A DNA stretch of 64,000 bases from Eucommia ulmoides (lineage: Eukaryota > Streptophyta > Magnoliopsida > Garryales > Eucommiaceae). The stretch spans positions 50,887,647 through 50,951,646 of the forward strand of contig CM028328.1 in NCBI GenBank assembly GCA_016647705.1, written 5' to 3'. Positions within the stretch are counted from its first letter, which is position 1; each line of letters opens with the position of its first letter. Position numbers and translations under genes: made by a program. Positions 53,430-64,000 of the stretch are shown in pieces. The notes under the pieces are model-generated. The model saw only the letters and a program-made list of their open reading frames with translations. It ran no database searches and was not told the origin of the DNA.

Positions 53430-55155
53430 ATCTCCCATTTTTTTATGATGAGAATTAATTTTGTTGTTTTCTTCGATATAAAATATAACCACACTCCCCC
53501 TTAATCCGAGGACGGGTTCTTTAACTCATTAAAGCATAATAATGAAGATATTATAAAACATAATCAATAAAGGACAATAAACTCATTAATAAAATTCCCC
53601 CTTAATCACTTATCGACTAATTTCTCCCCATTAATAAAACATAATCTAAAAATCCCCCTTAATAAAATATCAACAAATTCTCCCCCTTTGTCATCTTCAA
53701 AAATAAAATTTAGGGAGGGGGGATCACATAGATAATTCACTCTAGGAATTCATATAATAGAAGCATATTGGATCAACTCATAAATTCAACTTTGGAGCAC
53801 AAAACATTAACACTATGTAGATCATTTTTATAGATAAATATCAAGTCTACTCAATCCAACAAGATCCATACCAAAAACATCTTTATGAGCATGCAATCTT
53901 CCTCTATCAAATTGTAAATGAATAATATTCATGCATAGGTGAATAATCATTACATTTCAGCAATATAGCATGATATTAATTTTTCACAAGCATATTAACT
54001 CTTTTGATTTTCAACAAAACTTATCTTTCAATATAAGCATGACATAATATTATCCCTCTTATAAACACTTATCCCCATATATAATTGTAAACAAGTCAAT
54101 TCATGCTTAGGAGAATAAATTTGAGACAATCAAAATCTTTCAACAATGTAGCATACAATCATATAATTATCAGTTAAGTCCACATGCTTTACTCATGATA
54201 CCAAAACAATGTCTTCCCTTTATAGAAACAAAACATATGTTCTTTAACACACTAAAATAGGAAGCATTTCTGAAGCATTTTATCAATCATAAATCTAGTG
54301 CATGTATACGGATAAATGCATATTTTTCTCATAAAATCTCATTTATTTTTTATAATAATAATAATCGTTTATAAATCAGTAGACATGCAACATAAGAACA
54401 TATTATCATGCATTAAGAAGCATAAAGACTCAGCTCAATCCAACTTATTTGTATAAAAGATGTATTCATGAATAAGAGCACCTCATACAAATAATCTTAC
54501 TAAATTGCATATGCAACAAGTAATTAGCATTATTTAGTAAGGTCACAAACACTCGATTAATCTTTAAAATCACAAGACATGCTTTAAAATAAACATGTGA
54601 TCACTACTTGATATAGACACATAAAAACATGTTAATATCCCCTAACTAAATGTGATTCTCATAATCACCCTATACTATTTCTAAGATAACAAGTAAACAC
54701 ATTATTGAAAATAGATCTTAGAAATAATCACCAACTTACCTATTTGGCAAGTTGGGCACCTCCCTCTTTAACAAATTTAATGAATTTAAAATGCGGAGGG
54801 TTAGGAGTATCTTTTCTATTATTTGGGGCAACTTTACTTTTTACCTCATTTGTACTCATGATTGCTTTGGATGCGCAATTCTTCTTTGCTTGTCCGTATC
54901 CTCTCAACCTTTGATTTTTTTCCATTTGATTTATTGATGATTCCCATTGTACGTATCGCTTGTGGCTTCCTGGTGATATCTAATCTTGGATTTGGTATAG
55001 ATTTTCTCTTAACACATATCTCTTGTAGTTCCTTTACAACTTCACCTCTTGTCTTTGGTGAATCTTTTCGCTTTTTGCACACATCACTTGTGGTTTTGGC
55101 TTTGATATAAACTCTTAAACTGTTCCTTCAGGTCCACTTTTGATATTTTGTAATT
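53430..55155 (-). other. Internal region of F downstream of gag
   Basis: Starts (element 3' end) with 'atctcccatttttttatgatg', complement of a purine-rich tract. Mostly AT-rich and noncoding, with repeated 'ccccctta' stretches at 53500-53700. Remnant gag C-terminal frames occur at 54740-55140 (basic, no stop-free frame). No pol was found. Confidence 0.65.
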
Positions 55156-55881
55156 CTACACAAGACATTTCAACAATTTCTTCAGTATCCATTTCATTTT
55201 GGATTCGTTCTTGTTAGACATAAACTTAGGGTTCCGAAATGGACATGATACTTTAAAATGCCCAACCCTATTGCAATAATAACATCTCAAATCTGATTTA
55301 TCATAGAAAGCACGAGATGTAAAACATAAATAATTTCTAACGGTAGAAGCATAACTATCACTGGCTTGTGATGAAAGATGAGAGGATGAAGCATATCCAC
55401 TTTGCCTAGAAAAATCATTTTCAGAATCTCTCAAAATAGACTTAAGATCGAATTTTTATTTTTCAAAACATTTCTTAAGTAAATCGATTTTAGAAACAAA
55501 ATCTAACATTTGCTTGGAAATCATATCAAATTTATTTTTTAAAACTCTATTTTCATTTTCAAGAGAATCCAATTTAGAGAGAAAATTATTAATTTCAAAA
55601 ACAACTTCTGAAAATTCTTTTGAACCACAATAATCATCCAAATGTATTTTAGATTTTCGAACACTTTTTCCACCATTTTCAATAGAATTAATTTTTCTTT
55701 TTAAACTCAAATTCTCTTTAGCAAAAAGTAGTGTGAAAGAAAGTAATATTTCTACAACAATATGGACATTTTCATTATCATCATCTCCATTACTACCACT
55801 AAAATCACAAGAATCAAAAACCACATTATCATATATGCATTTACCACTATCAAAAGAGGATACACAAAACACATCATCCAT
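55156..55881 (-). pseudogene. gag-like gene of F with CCHC zinc knuckle
   Basis: Minus frame from ATG 55881, one in-frame stop at 55456-55458, then open to 55156. The first 141 residues have acidic patches and a coiled coil ('LSKLDSLENENRVLKNKF'). The second part has Ser-rich sequence, then 'CYYCNRVGHFKVSCPF' (C-x2-C-x4-H-x4-C), the nucleocapsid knuckle of Copia elements, then 'KKLLKCLV'. With the tRNA-iMet primer site this points to Copia, but the assignment rests on the knuckle alone because pol is absent. Confidence 0.7.
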
Positions 55882-55936
55882 GGTGTGTGTACGTGACCGG
55901 TTTAGCTAGGATGTTAAGCCTAATGAGCTAAAATCA

Positions 55937-55948
55937 GCTCTGATGCCA
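55937..55948 (-). other. Primer-binding site of F (tRNA-iMet)
   Basis: Plus gctctgatgcca, complement TGGCATCAGAGC, one base from the usual TGGTATCAGAGC; two bases inside the LTR. Confidence 0.75.
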
Positions 55949-55950
55949 AT

Positions 55951-58106
55951 TGTTGGCCCAGTATAATACCCAAGAGGGAGGGTGAATTGGGTAATTAAAA
56001 ATATATCATAATAAAACTTGATAAATTAAATAATTAATTTTAATCCTAAATTAATTATTATCTTTATAACACAGCGGAATAATATTATCAATCTAAGTGC
56101 ACATTCAAACAACAAAAATAAACAAATTAATAATGCAGCACATCAAGATATATCCTGGTTCACCAAGCTACTCTTGGCTAGTCTAGGCCTCCGAGCCCCA
56201 TAGAGATTCGCACCCACTAATTCTAAAGATCCCTTTAAAGGTAGAAACCAAACCCACGCACCGATTCTTTTTCAGGCTCAGAATCAACCTTTACAATATC
56301 CTTTCATAGGCTAAGGAAGAACCTCTACTTTTTACAGGCTCAAGAATAACCTCTCTTTTTATAGGCTAAATATTAACCTAATTCTTTTAATCACTACGGC
56401 TCAAGAATCAAAATCTTAAAAAATACTCCAACTATCCTTTTCCCAGGTAAGGATGGAACCATTACAAATCACTCACAATACAATTCTATCTAGGAAGAAT
56501 CACTATCTCAATCTCTTTACAGGAAGAGATTGAAACCCGACTATCCTTGATTAAATACCCCCAACAGTATTTAATCTGTCACAACTCACCAATACAAAAA
56601 TTGATAAGAAGCAAATCTCACTCGGAACTTCTACTACCCTAGATAAACAATAACTCAATTAATATCCCCAACTAGTGATAGAAAAAAATAAGATACAAAA
56701 ATATGATTTTAACAAGATATGGGTAGTAAATTGGAGCACGTAATCAAATTCAAAAAATTGTTTGTAAAAATATTTTCTTCAAAAATCAGAAACAATTTCT
56801 AAGATTAATTTCCAAACAATAATCAAATAATGCAATGAAAGAATATAAATAGAAAGATTTCACCCGGATAACATCAAAAAATAATAAATTGAAATGTTGG
56901 ACAGCTCAAATCGATGACACTTACTCAACCAGCGCTTTAACTCAAGAACACCTCAATAATTGATATCACAATTTAATCCCCCAAAATAAATATCAGAATG
57001 ATGACTCTTATAAAAGCTTATAAACTGAATAGTTCTTGATATGGTGTTACTTAATTATGAAATCCACAGGTCTTTTTATAGGTATATGAAACAAGCCCTA
57101 TAACGGTTAGTTTCCACAAGATATGTCTTCTAAAATCACTTAAAGACCCCATATATTAATGCCTTTCTTTTAAGGTATATTTCATTTAATAATAGCTTTC
57201 AAAATATTCAATTAATTCCCACAAAAGAATTTTCAAACTTAATTCCAAAAGATAGGAAGTATTAAAAGGACTAATTTGAAAAACACTTTAATTCCAAGTA
57301 CCAAATCTATAGGAATTACAAAATAGATGAACCATATCTTAAATATCACCAAATCCCTTAAATATCTCTCAAATCCTAACAAAAAATGGTTACTTTTAGA
57401 TATGATTTTGAATCAAACAATATCCTGAAACAGAGCACTCAGTCGACTGCCCAGTCGACTGGACGATTCAGGGAGTAGCCTATGCAGTTTATCGGACAAC
57501 TGCTCGATCGACTCTTCGATTTAGAGAGTTTGTTTATCTTTCACCGATCGACTTGTCAGTCGACTCTTCGATTCAGAGGGTTCAGCCACCATTGGCCAAT
57601 CTACCTGTCAGTCGACTTATCAATTCAGCATGTTTCAACTTCTTTCTTCGGCCGACTCCTCAATCGACTGCTACCTTCTGCATCTATTATCTTATCTCGT
57701 TTTTAACATATTTTCTTTTACGATTTTGCATCTTTAACTAATTTTTTTTCTCAATAAGCTTCACTAACTTTCTCAAATTCCATTTTAACCATTTATAAAT
57801 ATTTCTTTTCAAATCCCATATTGGAGCAAATAATTTCACTTAATTAAAACACACATAAATTATAAAAAACTTTTCGTGCAATGTGTGTGTTCCTAATTGG
57901 CATATTAAAAGTTAAGATTTACTTGGGTTGTTTTCCCTAATTCTTTAAACTCTTAATTCCTCTTCATCATCTTGATATCTTCATTTAACATCTATTCAAT
58001 TTGACGTCTTCATCATTGGAACTTTAAATCTCTGAAATATTCAATTAAACATTAGTTCCACCAAAACATCAATACTTAATTGTTCATCAAAATCTTAGGA
58101 TCAACA
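55951..58106 (-). repeat. LTR of family F (5' copy)
   Basis: 2156 bp, TGTTGG..ATCAACA. TATA box near 57074-57081 (minus TATAAAAA). GTCGAC array at about 57435-57670. The plus ORFs at 57482-57741 are array translations. Confidence 0.9.
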
Positions 58107-58797
58107 ATCTCCTATTTGTTTATGATGACAATCATCTTTTATGTTTTCTTCAACAGAAAATATAACCACACTCCTCCATAATCCGAGGACGAGTTCTTTA
58201 ACTCATTAAAGTATAATAATGAATATATTATAAAACATAATCAATAAAGCACAATAAACTCATTAATAAAACTCCCCCTTAATCACTCATCGACTAATTT
58301 CTCCCCATTAATAAAACATAATCTAAAATTCCCCCTTAATAAAACATCAACAAATTCTCCCCCTTTGTCATCTTCAAAAACAAAATTTAGGAAGGGGGGA
58401 ACACATAGATAATTCACTCTAGGCATTCATATAATAGAAGCTTATTGGATCAACTCATAAATTCAACTTTTGAGCACAAAACATCAACACTATGTGGATC
58501 ATTTTTATAGATAAATATCAAGTCTACTCAATATAACAAGATCCACACCAAAACTATCTTTCTGAGCATGCAATCTTCCTCTATTAAATTGTAAATGAAT
58601 AATATTCATGCATAGGTGAATAATCATTACATTTCAGCAATATAGCATGATATTAATTTTTCACAAGCTTATTAACTCTTTTGATTTTCAACATGACTTG
58701 TCTTTCAATATATGCATGACATAATATTACAACTCTTATAAAAACTTCTCCCTATATATAATTGTAAACAAGTCAATTCATACTTAGGAGAATAAAT
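58107..58797 (-). repeat. Second internal copy of F (truncated)
   Basis: Matches 53430 to about 54118 of the first internal region with modest divergence, ending 'ggagaataaat' where B2 begins. It shows that another F unit lay to the right. Confidence 0.85.
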
Positions 58798-60497
58798 AGG
58801 TGTGATCCACCTACGTATATTTAAACCGAAATAAGTTAGTTTTCCTGCGTTTATATAGTATTTTATTATGTTTTAATTAGTTTTCATACTTTTTGTATAA
58901 ATTAGGTGTGTGGGCAAAAATTTAGGAAACTGGAGTGAAACCGATGAGATCGAACGAAAAGCAATTGAATAACGGTAGAAAAACAAGCCCGGAGGTGAAA
59001 TTGTGAAACAAGCCCACCGTCGCGGTGTCCATACCACCGCCGCGGCTGTGAAGATGCTGAGAAAAGAACAAATGTTACTGATGGACTAGCGCCTAGGTGG
59101 AGAATTCCACTACCTAGGCGAAATTCCAGTAGAGCAAACAAAAATAGGCTACCGACAGCCCACCGCCTAGGCGGAGAATTCCACTGCTTAGGCTAAAATC
59201 CAGCAGAACGTTCTTCTTAAGCCACCACTGTCTTTATCGCCACAGCGGTCACCAAACCGACCTACCTCCACCTAGGCGGAGGATCCCTTCGCCTAGGCAG
59301 AGAGCCTCTGTATAGCCGAGATATTTTTAGGATATTTATTTAGATATTTTGCTAACAAATACCATCCCTTCTCCCCCTTTCTTGAGCACCCTGGCCATTT
59401 GGGAACCTTAGATCATATTTAGGCCATGGTTTAGGAGTTTTAGAGGTGGAGCTCACATCCCAAAGTGGAGAAGATTGTGAATCGATCGTTGAGCATTCTT
59501 AGCGGTTTATCTTCGGACGAGGCTAAGTTCTTCAGTTGTTTTTCCTTATTTCTTTATCTTAGGATCACGTGAGCATGTTTAGCTTGTTATTTCATTGTAA
59601 ATGTGGATATGATCATAGTGAAACGTGGATTGTAGTAGGGATTAACAATATATTTATAAATATGTTGTTTGGATGATTTCGGTGTCGCGTTTATGTTTGT
59701 TCTTCGTAGTGTTATTGTGTTTATCATGTTTGGTTAGATAAATGGAGAATACAGAATTTTGACAAACCCCGGATTCGGATTAGGGTAAACAAACGCCACG
59801 ATTCTATAACTCGATTGGGGTTTGAATCGTGGACAATCGATAACGTTGCGGCAAGACTCACGCTACCTAGGGTCGTTAAGACGTTGAGGGGACTTCTTCG
59901 TTAACTCGATGTTGCATTATATCCCTCATCTTACACTCGGGAGAGGTGGCGAGAGAGTTTTAGAACGGAAATTGTCAATAGGATAAATACAACGCACGAT
60001 CTAATAACCCGATCGGAAGTTGGATTGTGTGCAATCAATGATGCTAGGCGAGACTCATGTGACCCAGGGTAGTTAAGACGTTGAGGGGGACTTCTTTGTT
60101 GACTCGAAGTCATGTATTCTCCCGTCTTACACTCGGGAGAGGTGGCGGTAGAGTTTACATACCGAGGTTGTCAAATAGGTCGAACACCGTAAACGTAAGT
60201 AAATCGAGATCGAACACGTATTTGTAAATTCGTTAATCATTAGGCAATTCTTTAACCTAAAACATATTAGTATATTAGTGTAGTTAATTTAGTATATATT
60301 ATTATTATTATTATAATTAATTAAATACATTTGTTTTTCGCCTAGAAAACGTTAGGTCACGACAAACGCGGTATTCGATAGTAACGACACCAATCGCTGT
60401 GGATACGATAACCCAATCTTAATGATCATACTATACTAAAACTTAGACCTTGTAAACTTGTGAGTGTAAGTAGCGGTGTATTCTTACGCCCCTACCA
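58798..60497 (+). repeat. 5' LTR of B2
   Basis: Collinear with B's LTR from 'aggtgtgatccacc' to 'acgcccctacca'. The palindrome array (58990-59290) mixes ccgtcgcggt/ccgccgcgg and cgcctaggcgg units. Confidence 0.85.
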
Positions 60498-60521
60498 AGT
60501 TTTTGGCGCAATTGTCGGGGA

Positions 60522-62485
60522 TTGGTTTGATGTTATTGCCGGAGAAACGGGATAACAGTCGAAGACTTAAGTTTTAGATAAAAGAAGTAAGTGTATCGTA
60601 TTTGGGGATTGGCGATGTCGTTATTTTTGATATTGTGTATAAATGACCTAATTTTACTTTAGGCATTTCTTTTGTATATAATTTTTGTTTGTAGTTTTGT
60701 TTTTGTTTCTAATGCAGGGTACTTGGCGAAGTTAGATCGACAGGTATTGATGCATCCCTTTCGACAGGATTCCAATCCATTTTATGTTGCTTGGCCAAGC
60801 ACATAAGCCGATAAGGCGTTTCGTTGAAAGATTGAGTTGAACAGTGCAAAACCTCGCCAATCTTGAGGGCGTTCTGAAAATGTCAGGTCGAGGACATTAA
60901 ACCACGCGCTTCTTGGGAGGCAACCAAAGGTCAAATAAGTTAAATCCATCACATCCGACTTAAATCAGAGGCGAGATCATGTCGCCTCCCAGGTAAATAT
61001 TCTAAACACCCTTCGTTAATATGCTTTAAATTTCATATGTTGAAGAATGATGATTGGGATCGCTGAGAACACTATCCGTTTTAAGTTCAGAAGTGATGTG
61101 TAATATGTAGTATGTTAGTTTATGTGTTATTGTTTTTCGTATTTCATGTGTGTTTAGGTTAAAATGTGTTTATGTTTTTGTGTTGTGTTCATATGTTGAG
61201 TTTTGCGTTTATCTGGGCCGTTACCCGATGATGATAATTACCCTTGGTTGTTTTCGAAGTCAAGGGTAATGCCCATACATGTGTGTTTAGTGTGCTTGAC
61301 TATATGTTTTTGGTAAAAATTGTTGTAGATCCTAATTTGCATGAGCACATAGACTCAATGTATTTCTATTCAATTGATTTGAGGACGATTATCGATTAGC
61401 TAAACTCCCGACACATTCAGGATTCTAGAACTTGATTAAGGGGAAGCTTGAGGCGAAATCCTAGGCGAGGTAGTTCAGGAGACGTGATTTAGGCATTCTC
61501 TTTGTTGCTTGAACCTTATTAAGCCTACCCTGTTAAATGTTTATCCCTCGTTACCCTGTCGAAGCCTAAATAAAAATTCAATTCAGAACACAGAAACAAA
61601 TACCATGCCCAGTAGATCTTTTTCCAACCCTAAATCTCTGAATTTAAAGGTACATTTGAGTGAATCAAGTTAGCAATTGTAAATGCTACTTTATGTGAGC
61701 GGTTGGTTTAGGGAGAACTTCTAATTTGTTTAGTAATTGAGTACTCACTTGTCGTTTTGTTATTTGTATTTCACACACCCCTTCAATTGTAACAATCAAC
61801 TAAGTTTGGGGAGGTGTTCCATGGAAAGAAAAAAAAAAATAGAAAAAAATAAATTAAATGTAAATACGGTTTTTTCCGTTTCTTTTGATAAGTGAGTACG
61901 TTGGTCTTAAATATTTTTTCGTGATTGTTTCCAATCTTTCTATGGGGGTTCGAGAGTGAATGTGCCAAGCGTTAAGCCTTGGGTAACGTTAAGTTAACAA
62001 CGTTAACCCATTTTCTATTCTAAATTACCCTTGGCGAACTATTCCTTAACCGAACCAAGTCCTAATGATCTCTACGAACTACTTAACCTACATTAGTGGA
62101 GAGTGGACCCCAATTTGGAAAATGGAAATCCTAGTCCTTCACGGTCTAAGTCATGAATTTCGTTGGGGGATAATCCAATCCGGTCGTTGTTTAGTTATAT
62201 TATTGAGTCTTGCACTAACACATTTACAGGATCTAGAATAGAATTCACAATTATTGCATGTTGAAATTCGAGAACAACATGATGTGTGTTACCGCCTGAA
62301 CTCGATAGAACTAGCGGTTGTTGAGGGACAACAATAACTTGGCTGTTAGAAGAATATAAAACTCGCATGTCTTTATGTTTAGATTGTTTTTAGGTTATTT
62401 GTTATTTAATTCATTTAGTTGTATTTTTCATTTTCGTGTGTGTGTTTGGCTCGAGGACTAACCAAATTCCAAGTTTGGGGGTATT
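60522..62485 (+). other. Noncoding interior of B2
   Basis: Collinear with 40779-42728. Contains 'cgcgcttcttgggaggcaac' near 60905 and a hairpin at 60968-60990 (eight of ten pairs kept). No ORF is supported. Confidence 0.75.
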
Positions 62486-63440
62486 TGATAGGTGTGATCC
62501 ACCTACATATTTTTAAACCGAATTAAGTCAGTTTTCGTGTGTTTATATAGTATTTTATTATGTTTTAATTAGTTTTCATATTTTTTTGTATAAATCAGGT
62601 GTGAGGGGCAAAAAGATAGGAAGCTGGAGCAAAAACGATAAGATCGAACTAAAATCGATCGAAGAACGGTGGAAAAACAACCACAGAGGTAAAATTGTGA
62701 AACAAGCTCACCGCCCCGGCGTCCACACTACCGCCGCGGCAGTGAAGATGCTAAGAAAATAACAAATGTTACTGTTGGACCACTGCCTAGGCGGAGAATT
62801 CCACCGCCTAGGCAGAAATCCAGCAGAGAAAACAAAAATAAAATACTGACAGCCCACCGCCTAGGTGGAAACCCGGCATAATGTTCTTCCTAAGCCACCG
62901 TTGTTTTCATCACCACAGTGCTCACCAAACCGACCTACTCCCACCTAGGCAGATGATCCCTTCGCCTAGGCCGAGAGCCTCTACACAGCCTAGATATTTT
63001 TAGGATATTTATTTAGATATTTTGCTTATAAATACAATCCCCTCTCCCCCTTCCTTCAGCCCCCCAGCCATATGTGCACCTTAGGCCATATTTAGGCTTT
63101 GGTTTAGGAGTTTTAGAGGTGGAGATCACATCCTGAAGTGGAGAAAACGGGTAATCGATCGTTGAGTGTTTTTAGCGGTTTATCTTCGGACGAGGCTAAG
63201 TTCTTCGGTTATTGTTCTTTATTTCTTTATCTTAGGATCTTGTGAGCATGTTTAGCTTGTTATTTCATTATAAATGCGGCTATGGCCATAACTAAACATG
63301 GATTGTAGTAGGGATTAACAATTTATTTATAAATATGTTGTTTGGATGATTTTAGTGTCGCGTTTATGTTTGTTCTTCGTAGTTTGATTGTGTTTATCGT
63401 ATTATTTGTTTATCATGCTTAGTTAGATAAATGGAGAATA
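62486..63440 (+). repeat. 3' LTR of B2, interrupted
   Basis: TGATAGGTGTGATCC.. collinear with 58798 onward to 'ataaatggagaata', where sequence unrelated to B2 starts. Array at 62710-62965. Confidence 0.8.
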
Positions 63441-64000
63441 TGGGTTATGAGAACCAACAAGCAACATCAAAGTACACATTGCATGTCCCGGTTGGGCCCA
63501 TTACTAGGGCAAGATCCAAGAAGATCAAAGAAGCGCTTAATGGGCTAATTCAAGAGCTTTCGACTGAATCGAAAACAATAAAGCCCAAATTAGGCCCAAA
63601 TGACGATCAAGCCCTAATCTATCTCATCAAAGCAAGTGAATGGGTTTAGACATGAACTCAAATGGACCAAGGCTTGAGAACCACGAAATTCTCAGCATAT
63701 TTATTTTATTTATTTGTATTTTAATTTTAATTTAGGTTATTTATTTGATAATTTGTAAGGCATGATTGCCAAATTAGCCTTTTCCTTTTTAGATTAGGAG
63801 TAGGGTTTCCTTGTTTCTCTAGGGTTTTCTTTTTTTTGTATTGTAGCCGCACTATTCACGAGCACTGTTCACCGTACTATTCATTACCTATTTAAGAAAG
63901 TTGTATCCCATGAGGAAGGACACATTACTTTGATTAATAAAAATTGTGAGAGTTTTCTCTTTAGTTCTTCAGAGAACTTTTCTTGAACTTATCAAGAGTT
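63441..64000 (+). mobile_element. Element G: LTR-like insertion with a gypsy pol-tail peptide, runs off window
   Basis: From TG at 63441 the sequence is unrelated to B2. A frame from there to a TAG at about 63647-63649 gives 'GPITRARSKKIKEALNGLIQ', a tail often found at the C-terminus of plant gypsy polyproteins. It is followed by AT-rich DNA, 'gcactgttcacc' repeats, a TATA-like 'cctatttaag' (about 63888) and 'attaataaaaattgtgagag' (about 63935). This resembles an LTR containing U3, TATA and polyadenylation signals. The ATG at 63431 lies in B2 and is not the element's own. It could instead be a 5'-truncated element end plus 3' LTR. Confidence 0.5.

Larger units (their letters stand above)
51297..58797 (-). 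mobile_element. Family F: Copia-like gag-only element in a tandem LTR-internal-LTR-internal array
   Basis: LTR 51297-53429, internal 53430-55950, LTR 55951-58106, internal (partial) 58107-58797. LTRs start TGTTG and end CAACA. Primer site at 55937-55948 resembles the initiator tRNA-Met complement (TGGTATCAGAGC with one change), so sense is minus. Gag with a CCHC knuckle is present; no protease, integrase or RT. The second internal copy matches the first from its LTR-proximal end (53430 onward) and is cut by B2 near 58797. gagac (51292-51296) is the expected target copy on the left. Confidence 0.85.
58798..63440 (+). mobile_element. Element B2: non-autonomous relative of B
   Basis: LTR 58798-60497 (first bases TGAT apparently changed or lost: 'taaataggtgtg'); primer site 60504-60521 (tggcgcaattgtcgggga, decayed); noncoding interior; purine tract to 62485; second LTR 62486-63440, cut by G. 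No coding region. Same structure as B but with a different palindrome core in its LTR array. Confidence 0.8.

Noticed and set aside
57482..57741. Plus-strand ORFs with repeated 'LSVDLSI'-like text
   Set aside because: Translations of the GTCGAC palindrome array on the strand opposite to the element.

Overview
The window reads as nuclear DNA of a flowering plant, probably a eudicot. It is AT-rich, has no ribosome-binding-site or operon layout, and is almost entirely plant transposable elements. I found no intact host gene, rRNA, tRNA or CRISPR array. Every protein-coding stretch I recognise belongs to an element and nearly all carry stops or frameshifts.

Layout. (1) 1-688 is an unassigned LTR-like fragment. 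(2) 689-8439 is element A, a minus-strand Athila-like Ty3/gypsy element that keeps gag remnants but no pol. It is interrupted by a solo LTR of family F (3296-5468) with a perfect GGATC target duplication. (3) About 10070-18372 is a decayed Mutator-like element (MULE). It has a MuDR-type transposase on the plus strand, two coiled-coil fragments, and an Ulp1-like SUMO-protease gene on the minus strand. (4) From 18373 the MULE is interrupted by a minus-strand Tat-lineage gypsy element, E1: 3' LTR, an extra antisense ORF, integrase, second RNase H and RNase H. (5) E1's RNase H is split at 26057/44485 by element B (26058-44484), a plus-strand non-autonomous element without gag-pol. (6) B's 5' LTR is itself split by element C (27643-40511), a full-length minus-strand Athila-like element. 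C has TG..CA LTRs, a tRNA-Asp primer site, gag, protease, RT, RNase H, integrase and an extra 3' ORF, and is flanked by TTCAC. (7) E1 resumes at 44485 and its RT is cut at 44926 by a second Tat element, E2. (8) E2's integrase is cut at 51296 by family F, a Copia-like gag-only element arranged LTR-internal-LTR-internal. (9) F is cut near 58797 by B2, a relative of B. (10) B2's second LTR is cut at 63440 by a further element, G, that runs off the window.

The inferred nesting is MULE > E1 > B > C on one branch and E1 > E2 > F > B2 > G on the other. Both C flanks and both flanks of the family-F solo LTR are directly verifiable here. The right-hand ends of the MULE, E1, E2, F, B2 and G lie outside the window.

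Points beyond ordinary annotation: U3 arrays of short palindromes whose arms (CCGC..GCGG) are kept while the core changes between families; a hairpin just after the last ORF or pol-end region of A, B, B2 and C; and intron-like interruptions with their own TATA box in the antisense ORF of both Tat copies. No identity percentages were computed; all comparisons were made by eye.
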